NCBI RefSeq assembly: GCF_900187945.1
Contig: NZ_FYEH01000011.1
Span: 62,001-126,000 of the forward strand
Direction: 5' to 3'
Origin: Arboricoccus pini
GTDB lineage: Bacteria > Pseudomonadota > Alphaproteobacteria > Geminicoccales > Geminicoccaceae
Length of the DNA stretch: 64,000 nucleotides
The translations under genes were made by a program, and so were the position numbers. Positions 44,569 to 51,491 of this stretch are shown here, piece after piece (the stretch's first letter is position 1; each line of letters begins with the position of its first letter). The notes under the pieces were generated by a model. It did not search any database and was not told the DNA's origin. It saw only the letters and a program-made list of their open reading frames with translations.

Positions 44569-44831
44569 GGCTGGTCGTTACGGGCAAGCGCGACGCGGCC
44601 GATCGCGTGGGTCGCCGTGTCGCGTTCGACCACGAGCCAGGCGCGGCAGCCGGCTGCATGATACCAATGCTCGCGATGCGGACCGCGCGGATTGGCCCGC
44701 AGATAGACATAATCGGCAAAGGCGGATGCGGCATTGGCTGCGTCGGGATCGGGCCGGCGCAGGGTCGCATCGCCACGATAGGTGAATTCCCGAAGGTCGC
44801 GGGGGCCGCAGAAGGGGCAGGTCAGGCGCAT
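44565..44831 (-). CDS. soxD: Sarcosine oxidase delta subunit SoxD
   Basis: 88-aa small subunit with a zinc site formed by the N-terminal CPFCGPRDLREFTY (CxxC) and downstream His/Cys (HWYHAAGCRAWL). YLRANPRGPHREHWYHAAGC and RDTATHAIGRV are typical. The ATG at 44831 gives the family N terminus MRLTCPFCG. It lies 13 bases after soxB and overlaps soxA by four, the standard soxBDAG order. Confidence 0.95.
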   Translation of the reverse strand: MRLTCPFCGPRDLREFTYRGDATLRRPDPDAANAASAFADYVYLRANPRGPHREHWYHAAGCRAWLVVERDTATHAIGRVALARNDQP

Positions 44832-44844
44832 GCGGTGATGAGAC

Positions 44845-46095
44845 TCAATGCAGGTTGGGCTGCGCGCCAGCACCTTTCTCGTCGATCACGAGTCCGGTGG
44901 CGAAGCGATCAAGACGATAGGCAGAGGCCACGGGATGAGAGCGATCGGTGGCCAACAGATGGGCAAAACACCAGCCCGAGGCAGGCGTGGCCTTGAAGCC
45001 GCCATAACACCAGCCGGCGTTGAGATAGAGGCCCTCAAGGGGCGTACGGTCGATGATCGGGCTGCCATCCATCGACATGTCCATGATGCCACCCCATGAG
45101 CGCAGAATGCGCAGCCTGCCCAGCATCGGCATCATCGCCATGCCGCTCTCGCAGACATCCTCGACCGTCGGCAGATTGCCGCGTTGCGCATAGGAATTAT
45201 AGCCATCGATATCGCCGCCGAAGACCAGGCCGCCTTTGTCCGACTGGCTGATATAGAAATGTCCCGCCCCGAACGTGACGACGTTGGGGATGACCGGCTT
45301 GATACCCTCCGAAACGAAGGCCTGGAGGACGTGACTCTCGATCGGCAGGCGCAAATCTGCCATGGCCGCCACGTGCGAGGTGTTGCCGGCCACGGCCATG
45401 CCGACCTTGCCGGCAGCAATCGGGCCCCTGGTCGTCTGGACGCCGCGAACGCGGCCTTGGACGATATCAAAGCCGGTAACCTCGCAATTTTGAATGATGT
45501 CGACACCCAGAGTCGATGCGGCGCGGGCATAGCCCCAGGCCACGGCATCATGCCTGGCCGTGCCGCCACGACGCTGGAGGAGACCGCCCGCGACAGGAAA
45601 GCGCGCATCCTCAAAGGCGAGAAAGGGACAAAGCTCCTGAACCCTGGCCCGGTCCAAGAGCTCGGCATCGATGCCATGCAGCCGCATCGCGTTGCCGCGC
45701 CGGGCATAGGCATCCCGCTGGCCATCGGTATGGTAGAGGTTGAGAACACCCCGCTGGCTGACCATGGCGTTATAGTTCAAGGCCTGCTCCAGGCCTTCCC
45801 AGAGCTGCATTGAATGCTCGTAGAAGGGCGTGTTGCCCGGCTCGCCATAATTGGAGCGGATAATCGTCGTATTACGGCCGATATTGCCCGAGCCGAGCCA
45901 GCCCTTCTCGAGAACCGCGACATTGGTGATGCCGTGCTCCTGCGCCAGATAGAAGGCCGTCGAGAGCCCATGGCCGCCGCCGCCGATGACGACGATATCG
46001 TAATGCGCCCTGGGAAGGGCATCCCGCCAGGCGGCCGGCCATCCTGCCTGCCCATTCAGGGCCTCGCGAAGAAGGCTGAAAAGAGAATAGCGCAT
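44845..46095 (-). CDS. soxB: Sarcosine oxidase beta subunit SoxB
   Basis: Catalytic FAD subunit that oxidises sarcosine to glycine. 416 aa. YDIVVIGGGGHGLSTAFYLA binds FAD, GWLGSGNIGRNTTIIRSNY is the ribityl-binding loop, and RRGGTARHDAVAWGYARAAS contains the His expected to hold the covalent FMN. WGGIMDMSMDGSPIIDRTP and NAGWCYGGFKATPASG close the substrate site. The ATG at 46095 was chosen because it gives the family N terminus MRYSLFSLLREAL. First gene of soxBDAG, divergent from an RraA-like gene. Confidence 0.96.
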   Translation of the reverse strand: MRYSLFSLLREALNGQAGWPAAWRDALPRAHYDIVVIGGGGHGLSTAFYLAQEHGITNVAVLEKGWLGSGNIGRNTTIIRSNYGEPGNTPFYEHSMQLWEGLEQALNYNAMVSQRGVLNLYHTDGQRDAYARRGNAMRLHGIDAELLDRARVQELCPFLAFEDARFPVAGGLLQRRGGTARHDAVAWGYARAASTLGVDIIQNCEVTGFDIVQGRVRGVQTTRGPIAAGKVGMAVAGNTSHVAAMADLRLPIESHVLQAFVSEGIKPVIPNVVTFGAGHFYISQSDKGGLVFGGDIDGYNSYAQRGNLPTVEDVCESGMAMMPMLGRLRILRSWGGIMDMSMDGSPIIDRTPLEGLYLNAGWCYGGFKATPASGWCFAHLLATDRSHPVASAYRLDRFATGLVIDEKGAGAQPNLH

Positions 46096-46214
46096 CCTTG
46101 AGCCCGCGGCGTTGCCTGAAGCAAGGGCCAGCATGGGCGGACATTATTCGCGATTCTTGCCTTTATACGCCGTGGCCTTGCCTATTTCCGCCGGACGCGA
46201 CGATGACCGATCAT

Positions 46215-46244
46215 TTGCGATCTTAGAGCCGCCGTCGCTAGAAT
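46215..46244 (+). promoter_or_regulatory. Candidate promoter of the RraA-like gene
   Basis: TTGCGA (46215-46220, 4 of 6 to the -35 consensus) and TAGAAT (46239-46244, 5 of 6 to the -10 consensus) are separated by 18 bases. Transcription would start near 46251, which favours the ATG at 46272 over the one at 46260 for the following gene. Confidence 0.45.
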
Positions 46245-46271
46245 GCGCACCAGCCAACGATGCGAGATCCC

Positions 46272-46970
46272 ATGAGCGAGAACGAGCTGTTTGCCGCACT
46301 GCGCGAGGTGTCCACCGCCACCTTGACCACGGTTCTTTTGAAGAAGGGGCTGCGCTCCACCTGGATGCGCGGCACGCGTCCGCTCAAGCCCGGGCAGGGG
46401 CGGCTGGTGGGGCCCGCCTTCACGTTGCGCTTCGTGCCCGCACGCGAGGATCTGGCAACCCCGGCCTCCTGGTCCAATCCGATCTCGACGCGCTCGGCAA
46501 TCGAGGCGATGCCGGAGGGTGTCATCACTGTGGTCGATGCCATGGGCGTCAAGGATGCCGGCATCTTCGGCGACATTCTTTGCGCCCGCATGCAAAAGCG
46601 CGGCGTGACCGCCCTCGTGACCGATGGGGTCGTGCGCGACGCCGCCGGCGTCATTGCCTGCGGCCTGCCCGTCTGGTGCGACGGTGCGGCGGCACCGCCT
46701 TCGGTGGCCGGACTCACCTTCATCAATTGGCAAGAGCCCATCGGCTGTGGCGGCGTAGCGGTTTTCCCGAATGATATCATCGTCGTCGATGACGACGGCG
46801 CTGTCCTGATTCCCCAGGCCATGCTGGCCGAGGTGACGGCGGCGGCCGTTGAGCAGGAGCGCCTCGAGGCCTGGATCATGACCGAGGTGGAGAAGGGCGC
46901 GGCTCTGCCAGGGCTCTATCCACCCAACGCCGAAAACAAGGCACGCTACGATGCAACCCGCACAAGCTGA
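46272..46970 (+). CDS. RraA-like / HMG-aldolase family protein
   Basis: 232 aa from the ATG at 46272 (an ATG at 46260 would add four residues). The RraA fold is evident from TATLTTVLLKKGLR, the DAMGVKDAGIFGDILCARMQKRG segment with the Gly-Asp metal loop, and VTDGVVRDAAGVIACGLPVW, where the Asp/Arg pair supports divalent-metal aldolase or decarboxylase activity. FPNDIIVVDDDGAVLIP is the family beta region. True RraA inhibits RNase E in enterobacteria; members elsewhere are usually 4-hydroxy-4-methyl-2-oxoglutarate aldolases or oxaloacetate decarboxylases, which I consider more likely. Divergent from soxB. Confidence 0.85.
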   Translation: MSENELFAALREVSTATLTTVLLKKGLRSTWMRGTRPLKPGQGRLVGPAFTLRFVPAREDLATPASWSNPISTRSAIEAMPEGVITVVDAMGVKDAGIFGDILCARMQKRGVTALVTDGVVRDAAGVIACGLPVWCDGAAAPPSVAGLTFINWQEPIGCGGVAVFPNDIIVVDDDGAVLIPQAMLAEVTAAAVEQERLEAWIMTEVEKGAALPGLYPPNAENKARYDATRTS

Positions 46971-47044
46971 CGTTTAAGCTTTTCAGGGGACGATTGCACC
47001 GCCGACGCGTTGATCGCGCATTGGCGGTAGCCTGGAGGACGGCG

Positions 47045-47359
47045 TTGGTATCGCGACTGGTATCCGTGCGCATTGACCATCAACTAGGACGGGATGACGC
47101 ACGGCGGCGACTACAGGCCGGGATCGCCGATGCACGTGCCCGGTTCGGCGACAAAATCTCGATGATCGACGAAAAATGGCAGGGCGATCATCTTGATTTC
47201 CGCGTTAGAGCACTTGGCCAGTCGATCGAGGGTACGATGGACGTGGCCGAAGATCACGTTCAGCTTGAGTTCACCCTGCCCGCACTGCTCGGTATGCTCG
47301 GGGGCAAGGTGAGATCATACTTGCAGGCCAGCGGTACGCGCCTGCTGGGAAAAAGCTGA
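47045..47359 (+). CDS. Polyhydroxyalkanoic-acid system family protein
   Basis: 104 aa. The PHA_gran_rgn pattern is visible: VSVRIDHQLGRDDARRRLQAG, WQGDHLDFRVRALGQSIEGTM and LPALLGMLGGKVRSYLQASGTRLL. These small proteins are encoded near polyhydroxyalkanoate granule genes or alone, and their role is unproven; the fold resembles lipid- or ligand-binding START-like pieces. The start is a TTG at 47045 six bases after a strong GGAGG (47034-47038); the frame is open further upstream without a ribosome-binding site. No PHA synthase or phasin is in the window. Confidence 0.85.
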   Translation: MVSRLVSVRIDHQLGRDDARRRLQAGIADARARFGDKISMIDEKWQGDHLDFRVRALGQSIEGTMDVAEDHVQLEFTLPALLGMLGGKVRSYLQASGTRLLGKS

Positions 47360-47420
47360 AAAAGACGGTCAAAAAAATATAAAAACCGGTTAATGCCGCA
47401 CCGCAGTAGGCCAAATGTAC

Positions 47421-47461
47421 GGCAAAAAACATACCCTGGTATGGAAAAATAATTTTTTGCC
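47421..47461. repeat. Nested palindrome in AT-rich intergenic DNA
   Basis: Outer perfect arms GGCAAAAAA (47421-47429) and TTTTTTGCC (47453-47461) enclose an inner perfect inverted repeat CATACC-CT-GGTATG (47430-47443). Transcribed rightward, the T-run in the outer arm could make it a terminator for the upstream gene; transcribed leftward it shows the same A/T tracts. It could equally be a cruciform or regulator site before the 98-aa gene. Confidence 0.55.
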
Positions 47462-47470
47462 CGAAAAATC

Positions 47471-47557
47471 GTGATCACATGCACGCGACCGCGTTTTCGC
47501 TCTTCCAAAGATGTATCTTTACGGCGATGCTACTTACGGTTGTATGAGCGGCATACA
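47471..47557. promoter_or_regulatory. Cluster of three short palindromes before the 98-aa gene
   Basis: GTGATCAC (47471-47478), AAAGAT-GT-ATCTTT (47507-47520) and TGTATG-AGCGG-CATACA (47541-47557) are all perfect. The last ends six bases before the GGAG ribosome-binding site and could fold in the mRNA leader or bind a regulator. Together with the nested palindrome just upstream they make this leader unusually symmetrical. Confidence 0.4.
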
Positions 47558-47574
47558 GCAATTGGAGTGACGCC

Positions 47575-47871
47575 ATGGGAGCCCTTCTCGCGCACGCTCT
47601 TTCCGAAGAGGAGCAATGGACCGAGCAGGACCAACCTTTGTTGCTCTCGGTCGATGATCTGATCGTAGACGCCAACGGCGAGATCGTTATTTTCAGCGGC
47701 GATGGTATCGACGCCGTAACGCTCACGGGTGCCACCGTCACCCATACTGGGCGGGTCGAATTTCACCGCACTGCGGCTGGTGACGATGTCGCCGGCTTTC
47801 AATTTCTCACCTTCGACAACGGTATGACGATCTTCCACGATCCGCAGCTTCGTGTCACCGTAACGGACTAG
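47575..47871 (+). CDS. Small acidic protein of unknown function
   Basis: 98 aa. The N-terminal third is acidic (LSEEEQWTEQDQPLLLSVDD), the rest alternates hydrophobic and polar residues as in a beta sandwich (NGEIVIFSGDGIDAVTLTGA, TVTHTGRVEFHRTAAG, FLTFDNGMTIFHDPQLRVTV). There are no cysteines, signal peptide or membrane helix. No family recognised; the GDGID turn is reminiscent of calcium-binding repeats, but a single copy proves nothing. GGAG lies seven bases before the ATG, so translation is likely. The AT-rich, palindrome-rich 215-base leader suggests tight regulation. Confidence 0.65.
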   Translation: MGALLAHALSEEEQWTEQDQPLLLSVDDLIVDANGEIVIFSGDGIDAVTLTGATVTHTGRVEFHRTAAGDDVAGFQFLTFDNGMTIFHDPQLRVTVTD

Positions 47872-47923
47872 GGTCGGGGCGGCAGAACCCCAGCTCCGAC
47901 CGGGATAGGGGATGTCCTGACGG

Positions 47924-48745
47924 ATGAGCGAGACGGTGTCTGCGAACGAGACGAGGGCAACCGAGGCGGCGATTAAGGCGCGCTTCGAGTTGGCAGCGAC
48001 GATAGCGCTGGAAGCAGGCCGGCATGCTTTCGCGGCCTGGAAAGAGCGTGACCAGTTGACGATCGACGCCAAGACGAGCGCGCAGGACGTCGTCTCTAAT
48101 GCCGACAAGGAGACCGAGACCCTCATCCGCGCTCGCGTCGGTGCAGCTTTTCCAGATGACGGCTTCATCGGCGAGGAATTTGGAGAGAGCCCCGGCCACT
48201 CGGGATTCGTCTGGGTCTTGGACCCGATCGACGGAACGAGCCCCTTCGTCTTCGGACTGCCCAGTTGGTGCGTCTCGATCGCGGTGATGCTGCAGGATGA
48301 CGTCAAGATCGGCATCATCCACGCGCCGGTGCGCGATGAGACATTTAAGGCCATGAGCGGCAAGGGCGCCTGGCTGAACGACGTACCGCTACGCCTCGAT
48401 CCGAACCGCACGCTGACCGACGGTCTTTTGGGCGTGGGCGCCAATCTGCGGGTCGACCCGGCGCTCATCGCCAGCTTCATCGAGCGGCTGATGCGCGCCG
48501 GCGGCATGTTCATCCGCAACGGCTCGGGTGCCTTGATGCTGGCCTACGTCGCAGCGGGCCGACTGGTTGGCTATTACGAACCTCACATCAATGCCTGGGA
48601 CTGCCTGGCCGGTCTTTGCCTGATCCGCGAGGCGGGCGGCTGGACCGAGCGCTTCCCACACGCAGCTCCCCTTTTGTCAGGCAGCCGCATCATCGCGGCG
48701 ACGCCTGCAGCACGCGCGCAGTTGCTCGATCTCATCGCCGCCTAG
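47924..48745 (+). CDS. Inositol monophosphatase family protein
   Basis: 273-aa Mg2+-dependent phosphatase. SNADKETETLIRARV and FIGEEFGES provide the metal-binding Glu, WVLDPIDGTSPFVFGLPSWC the signature DPIDGT motif, and HINAWDCLAGLCLIREAGG the second signature with the catalytic Asp. Substrates in the family include inositol phosphate, histidinol phosphate (HisN), PAP and fructose bisphosphate; sequence alone does not choose. It lies 52 bases after the small unknown protein and is convergent with an MFS gene. Confidence 0.92.
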   Translation: MSETVSANETRATEAAIKARFELAATIALEAGRHAFAAWKERDQLTIDAKTSAQDVVSNADKETETLIRARVGAAFPDDGFIGEEFGESPGHSGFVWVLDPIDGTSPFVFGLPSWCVSIAVMLQDDVKIGIIHAPVRDETFKAMSGKGAWLNDVPLRLDPNRTLTDGLLGVGANLRVDPALIASFIERLMRAGGMFIRNGSGALMLAYVAAGRLVGYYEPHINAWDCLAGLCLIREAGGWTERFPHAAPLLSGSRIIAATPAARAQLLDLIAA

Positions 48746-48770
48746 GCTTTGTTGACCACCGCAAGCCGTT

Positions 48771-49859
48771 TCATGCAGGCTTGCGGGATTGCTCTTTCGC
48801 GCCGACCACAGGCCCAATGAACGCGACCATGATCAATGCGAGCGCGATGCAGGCGAAGGCCGTCCGCAGGCTCGAGGCCTGGGCGATGAAGCCAATGACC
48901 GCCGGGCCGACAAGGACGCCGGCATAGCCGACGGTCGTGACTGCCGCCAGGGCCTGATTGGCAGGCATGACCGATTGATTGCCAGCGGCGGTGAAGAGCA
49001 CCGGCACGATGTTCGCGCAGCCGAGCCCGATCAGAAGGAAACCAGCGAGTGGCAGGGGCCAGGGCAAAGGCAGCATCGCGAGAGTCACGCCCAGGGCGGC
49101 GCAAATTCCTCCTGCCAGGATGATGACGCGCGCACCCAGGATCCGCACGATCCGATCGCCCAGAAGGCGTCCAAGCGTCATGGCCGAGGCGAATGCCGCG
49201 TAGCCGAATCCCGTCGAAGCCGGCGCCGCTGAGTGCACGAGGTTGAGGAATAGAGCGCCCCAGTCAAGCATGGCGCCCTCGGTGAGGAACACGATCAGGC
49301 AAGCGATGCCGATCAGCAGAACCGGCCCCCTGGGCAGAGCGAACCCTTGGCTGTCACCCTCACCGCCTTCGGCCAGCATATGGCGTGCGGTCGTAACCAG
49401 CAGGAGCAAGAGGAGGCCAGCGGCGGTCAAGGTTGCCGTCGCGTGGCTCAGGCCGGCCTGGAGAAGAAACGAGGCGCCACCGGCACCGGCAAAGCCGCCG
49501 ATGCTGAAGAAGGCATGGAAGCCCGACATCATGGGCCGTATAGAACGCCGCTGGACCATGACAGCCTGAATGTTCATGGTCACGTCCAGCATGCCAACGG
49601 CAAAGCCGAGAAGCGGCAAGCCGACGAAGAGCCACGCGGGAGTGGGTAGGAACACGAGACTGGGCAGAAGCAATGCTGCGCTGGTGCTAGAGGCGACGAT
49701 CACCGCCCGGCAGCCGAAACGCGCCGCAGCACTTCCAGAAAGCGGCATCGCCAGCATGGCGCCGAGACCGAGCGTGAGGAGCAGGACACCAAGGGTGCCA
49801 TCGCTCAGCAGCGCTTGGTGCTTCACGAAGGGCACCATGGGCGCCCAGGTGGCGATCAA
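48771..49859 (-). CDS. MFS transporter (YbjJ-like) with unusual start
   Basis: At least 362 residues with 11-12 predicted helices; LSGSAAARFGCRAVIVASS is the loop 2-3 motif and MLDVTMNIQAVMVQRRSIRPMM is typical of the YbjJ/fucose-permease-like group. The first usable start in frame is a TTG at 49859, but it falls inside transmembrane helix 1: codons upstream in the same frame encode ILATRVAFFIAGALIATWAP, the beginning of that helix. An ATC at 49958, eight bases after GGAG, would give a 395-aa protein of normal length. A start-codon change, an ATC/CTG start or a sequence error are possible. Substrate unknown. Confidence 0.82.
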   Translation of the reverse strand: MIATWAPMVPFVKHQALLSDGTLGVLLLTLGLGAMLAMPLSGSAAARFGCRAVIVASSTSAALLLPSLVFLPTPAWLFVGLPLLGFAVGMLDVTMNIQAVMVQRRSIRPMMSGFHAFFSIGGFAGAGGASFLLQAGLSHATATLTAAGLLLLLLVTTARHMLAEGGEGDSQGFALPRGPVLLIGIACLIVFLTEGAMLDWGALFLNLVHSAAPASTGFGYAAFASAMTLGRLLGDRIVRILGARVIILAGGICAALGVTLAMLPLPWPLPLAGFLLIGLGCANIVPVLFTAAGNQSVMPANQALAAVTTVGYAGVLVGPAVIGFIAQASSLRTAFACIALALIMVAFIGPVVGAKEQSRKPA

Positions 49860-50060
49860 GGCGCCGGCGATAAAAAATGCAACACGGGTCGCAAGGATCG
49901 GCCGTGACGACCCCGCCCGCGAGACCAGTTCGCGGCCCCTATCGGTTTCAGACGAGATGGGAGAGACTCCGGCGCTGTCAGGACGAGCGGTCGCTTTCTA
50001 GACGCTAGCGACCGATCCCGCCACCGGCTCTCTCCAACTCTTAACGTGGAAGGCTTACAG

Positions 50061-50243
50061 CTAGCTACTCATCGCCAGCAGAATTTGATGCAAAATCTGC
50101 CAGATCGCCACCCAGCCCAGAACCGAGGTGCTGATAGCGAATGCAACTCCCGCCACGACCGGCCAGCGAATGGACCGCAATCTCCGGCCACTGACTCCCG
50201 CCGCCCTGGCATGTGATGCAACCTGCTCCCATGCGATGCTCAT
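50061..50243 (-). CDS. 60-aa single-helix membrane protein
   Basis: MSIAWEQVASHARAAGVSGR leads into a basic patch (RRLRSIRW) and one hydrophobic helix (PVVAGVAFAISTSVLGWVAI) before a short tail. GGGAGG lies six bases before the ATG at 50243, a strong ribosome-binding site, which is the main reason for calling it. The positive-inside rule predicts the N terminus in the cytoplasm. No family recognised. It is divergent from msrB and preceded by an AT-rich region at 50280-50340 that probably carries both promoters. Confidence 0.6.
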   Translation of the reverse strand: MSIAWEQVASHARAAGVSGRRLRSIRWPVVAGVAFAISTSVLGWVAIWQILHQILLAMSS

Positions 50244-50375
50244 TTTGCCTCCCGGCGCCCGGCCCAGTATGGGCGCCATCGAATTTTCGTATTTGTTAAC
50301 TATGAACTATATAGAGGTCGCGAGAAAAATCTACAGTCGCATTCGACGAATCGGCAAAGCACGGAGGCAGTGCTC

Positions 50376-50795
50376 GTGGAGAAAATTTACCCTGTGATGC
50401 GCTCTGACGCTGAGTGGCAGGCCCGCCTCTCGCCTGAACAATATCGCGTGATGCGCAATCACGGGACCGAAGCGCCCGGCAGTTGCGCGCTGCTTGGGGA
50501 GAAGCGACCCGGGACCTTTGTGTGCGCGGGCTGCGACAGTCCGCTATTCGAGGGCAAGGTCAAGTTCGAGAGCGGCACGGGCTGGCCCAGCTTCAACGAG
50601 CCCATCGAGGGATCGGTCGAAACGACCGTCGACCGGAGCTATGGCATGGTGCGCATGGAAGTGCATTGCGCTACCTGCGGCAGCCATCTCGGCCATGTCT
50701 TCGACGACGGGCCGCCGCCTACCCATCTACGTTTTTGCATCAACGGCGTGGCCATGAATTTCGCCCCGGCCGAAGCGGAGGAAGCCGTTCGATGA
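50376..50795 (+). CDS. msrB: Peptide-methionine (R)-S-oxide reductase MsrB
   Basis: Repairs oxidised methionine (R-epimer) in proteins with thioredoxin. 139 aa from a GTG at 50376, eight bases after GGAGG; another GTG at 50370 is too close to the ribosome-binding site. FVCAGCDSPLFEG and HCATCGSHLGHVFDDGP supply the four zinc cysteines, SGTGWPSFNEPI the substrate pocket and LRFCINGVAMNF the catalytic Cys. The stop overlaps the mop gene by four bases. Confidence 0.95.
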   Translation: MEKIYPVMRSDAEWQARLSPEQYRVMRNHGTEAPGSCALLGEKRPGTFVCAGCDSPLFEGKVKFESGTGWPSFNEPIEGSVETTVDRSYGMVRMEVHCATCGSHLGHVFDDGPPPTHLRFCINGVAMNFAPAEAEEAVR

Positions 50796-51001
50796 AACTT
50801 AGCGCCCGCAACACGATCAAAGGTAAGATCGTCGAAATCAAAGAGGGCTCGGTGATGGCGATCGTCGTCATCGAGATCGGCACGGGCGAAAGGCTGAGCT
50901 CCGCCATTACACTCGACTCGGTGCAGGAGATGGGCCTCAAGGTCGGCGATCAGGCCCTGGCGGTGATCAAATCGACCGAGGTCATGGTCGCCCTTCCTTA
51001 A
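50792..51001 (+). CDS. Single-domain molybdopterin/molybdate-binding (Mop) protein
   Basis: 69-aa molbindin: LSARNTIKGKIVEIKEGSVM, VVIEIGTGERLSSAITLDSV and LKVGDQALAVIKSTEVMVAL span one Mop/TOBE domain. Such proteins oligomerise and bind molybdate or tungstate in the cytoplasm for storage or homeostasis. Start ATG overlaps the msrB stop, so the two are one operon; several msrB-like repair systems depend on molybdoenzymes, but a direct link is speculative. Its stop overlaps the end of the Nudix gene on the other strand. Confidence 0.92.
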   Translation: MKLSARNTIKGKIVEIKEGSVMAIVVIEIGTGERLSSAITLDSVQEMGLKVGDQALAVIKSTEVMVALP

Positions 51002-51423
51002 GGCGCAGCCAAGCGCAAGAGTCGCGCTTGAGGCAGGACGACATGCCGCGAAAGCGGCGCGATCTCGATCTCGTCCGGCGGCTGCAGCGGATCGATCCAA
51101 AGGTCCGTTTCGATCTCGGCGCCGATTCGTGGCGCTGTGGCGCTGATCAGGCCGAACATGTCGGCCAGTACGCGGTGGCCCGGTTCGTTTGCGGCATCGG
51201 CCTGGCCCTGGCCGAGCGGTACCAGCGCCGATGGCTCGATCGCCAGACCCAATTCCTCGTGGAGCTCGCGCCTCAACGCTGCCTCCGGCCGCTCCCCGGG
51301 TTCAATCTTGCCACCGGGCTGGATGAAGATCCGGCTGCCGCGCTTCCTCACGAGGAGAGCCAGCCCATCCGGTCGGAGGAGCAGTGCCACGGCGATGCGA
51401 ATCATCTGGCATTCCTCGTGCAT
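50998..51423 (-). CDS. Nudix hydrolase
   Basis: 141 aa. The Nudix box GGKIEPGERPEAALRRELHEELGL is complete (G-x5-E-x7-REUxEExGU; quoted here in full only as GERPEAALRRELHEELGL). IRIAVALLLRPDGLALLVRKRG starts the fold and DLWIDPLQPPDEIEIAPLSRH ends it. The substrate (NTP, NDP-sugar or other nucleoside diphosphate derivative) is unknown. The ATG at 51423 follows AGGAGG at five bases. Convergent with mop, overlapping it by four bases; its start region is divergent from the next luciferase-like gene by 68 bases. Confidence 0.93.
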   Translation of the reverse strand: MHEECQMIRIAVALLLRPDGLALLVRKRGSRIFIQPGGKIEPGERPEAALRRELHEELGLAIEPSALVPLGQGQADAANEPGHRVLADMFGLISATAPRIGAEIETDLWIDPLQPPDEIEIAPLSRHVVLPQARLLRLAAP

Positions 51424-51491
51424 ACGATCCTCCTGAAAGGGCGGCGGCCCACGCGTCGCGTTGCCATGAACTTGTCCAAGGATCGTTTGGG

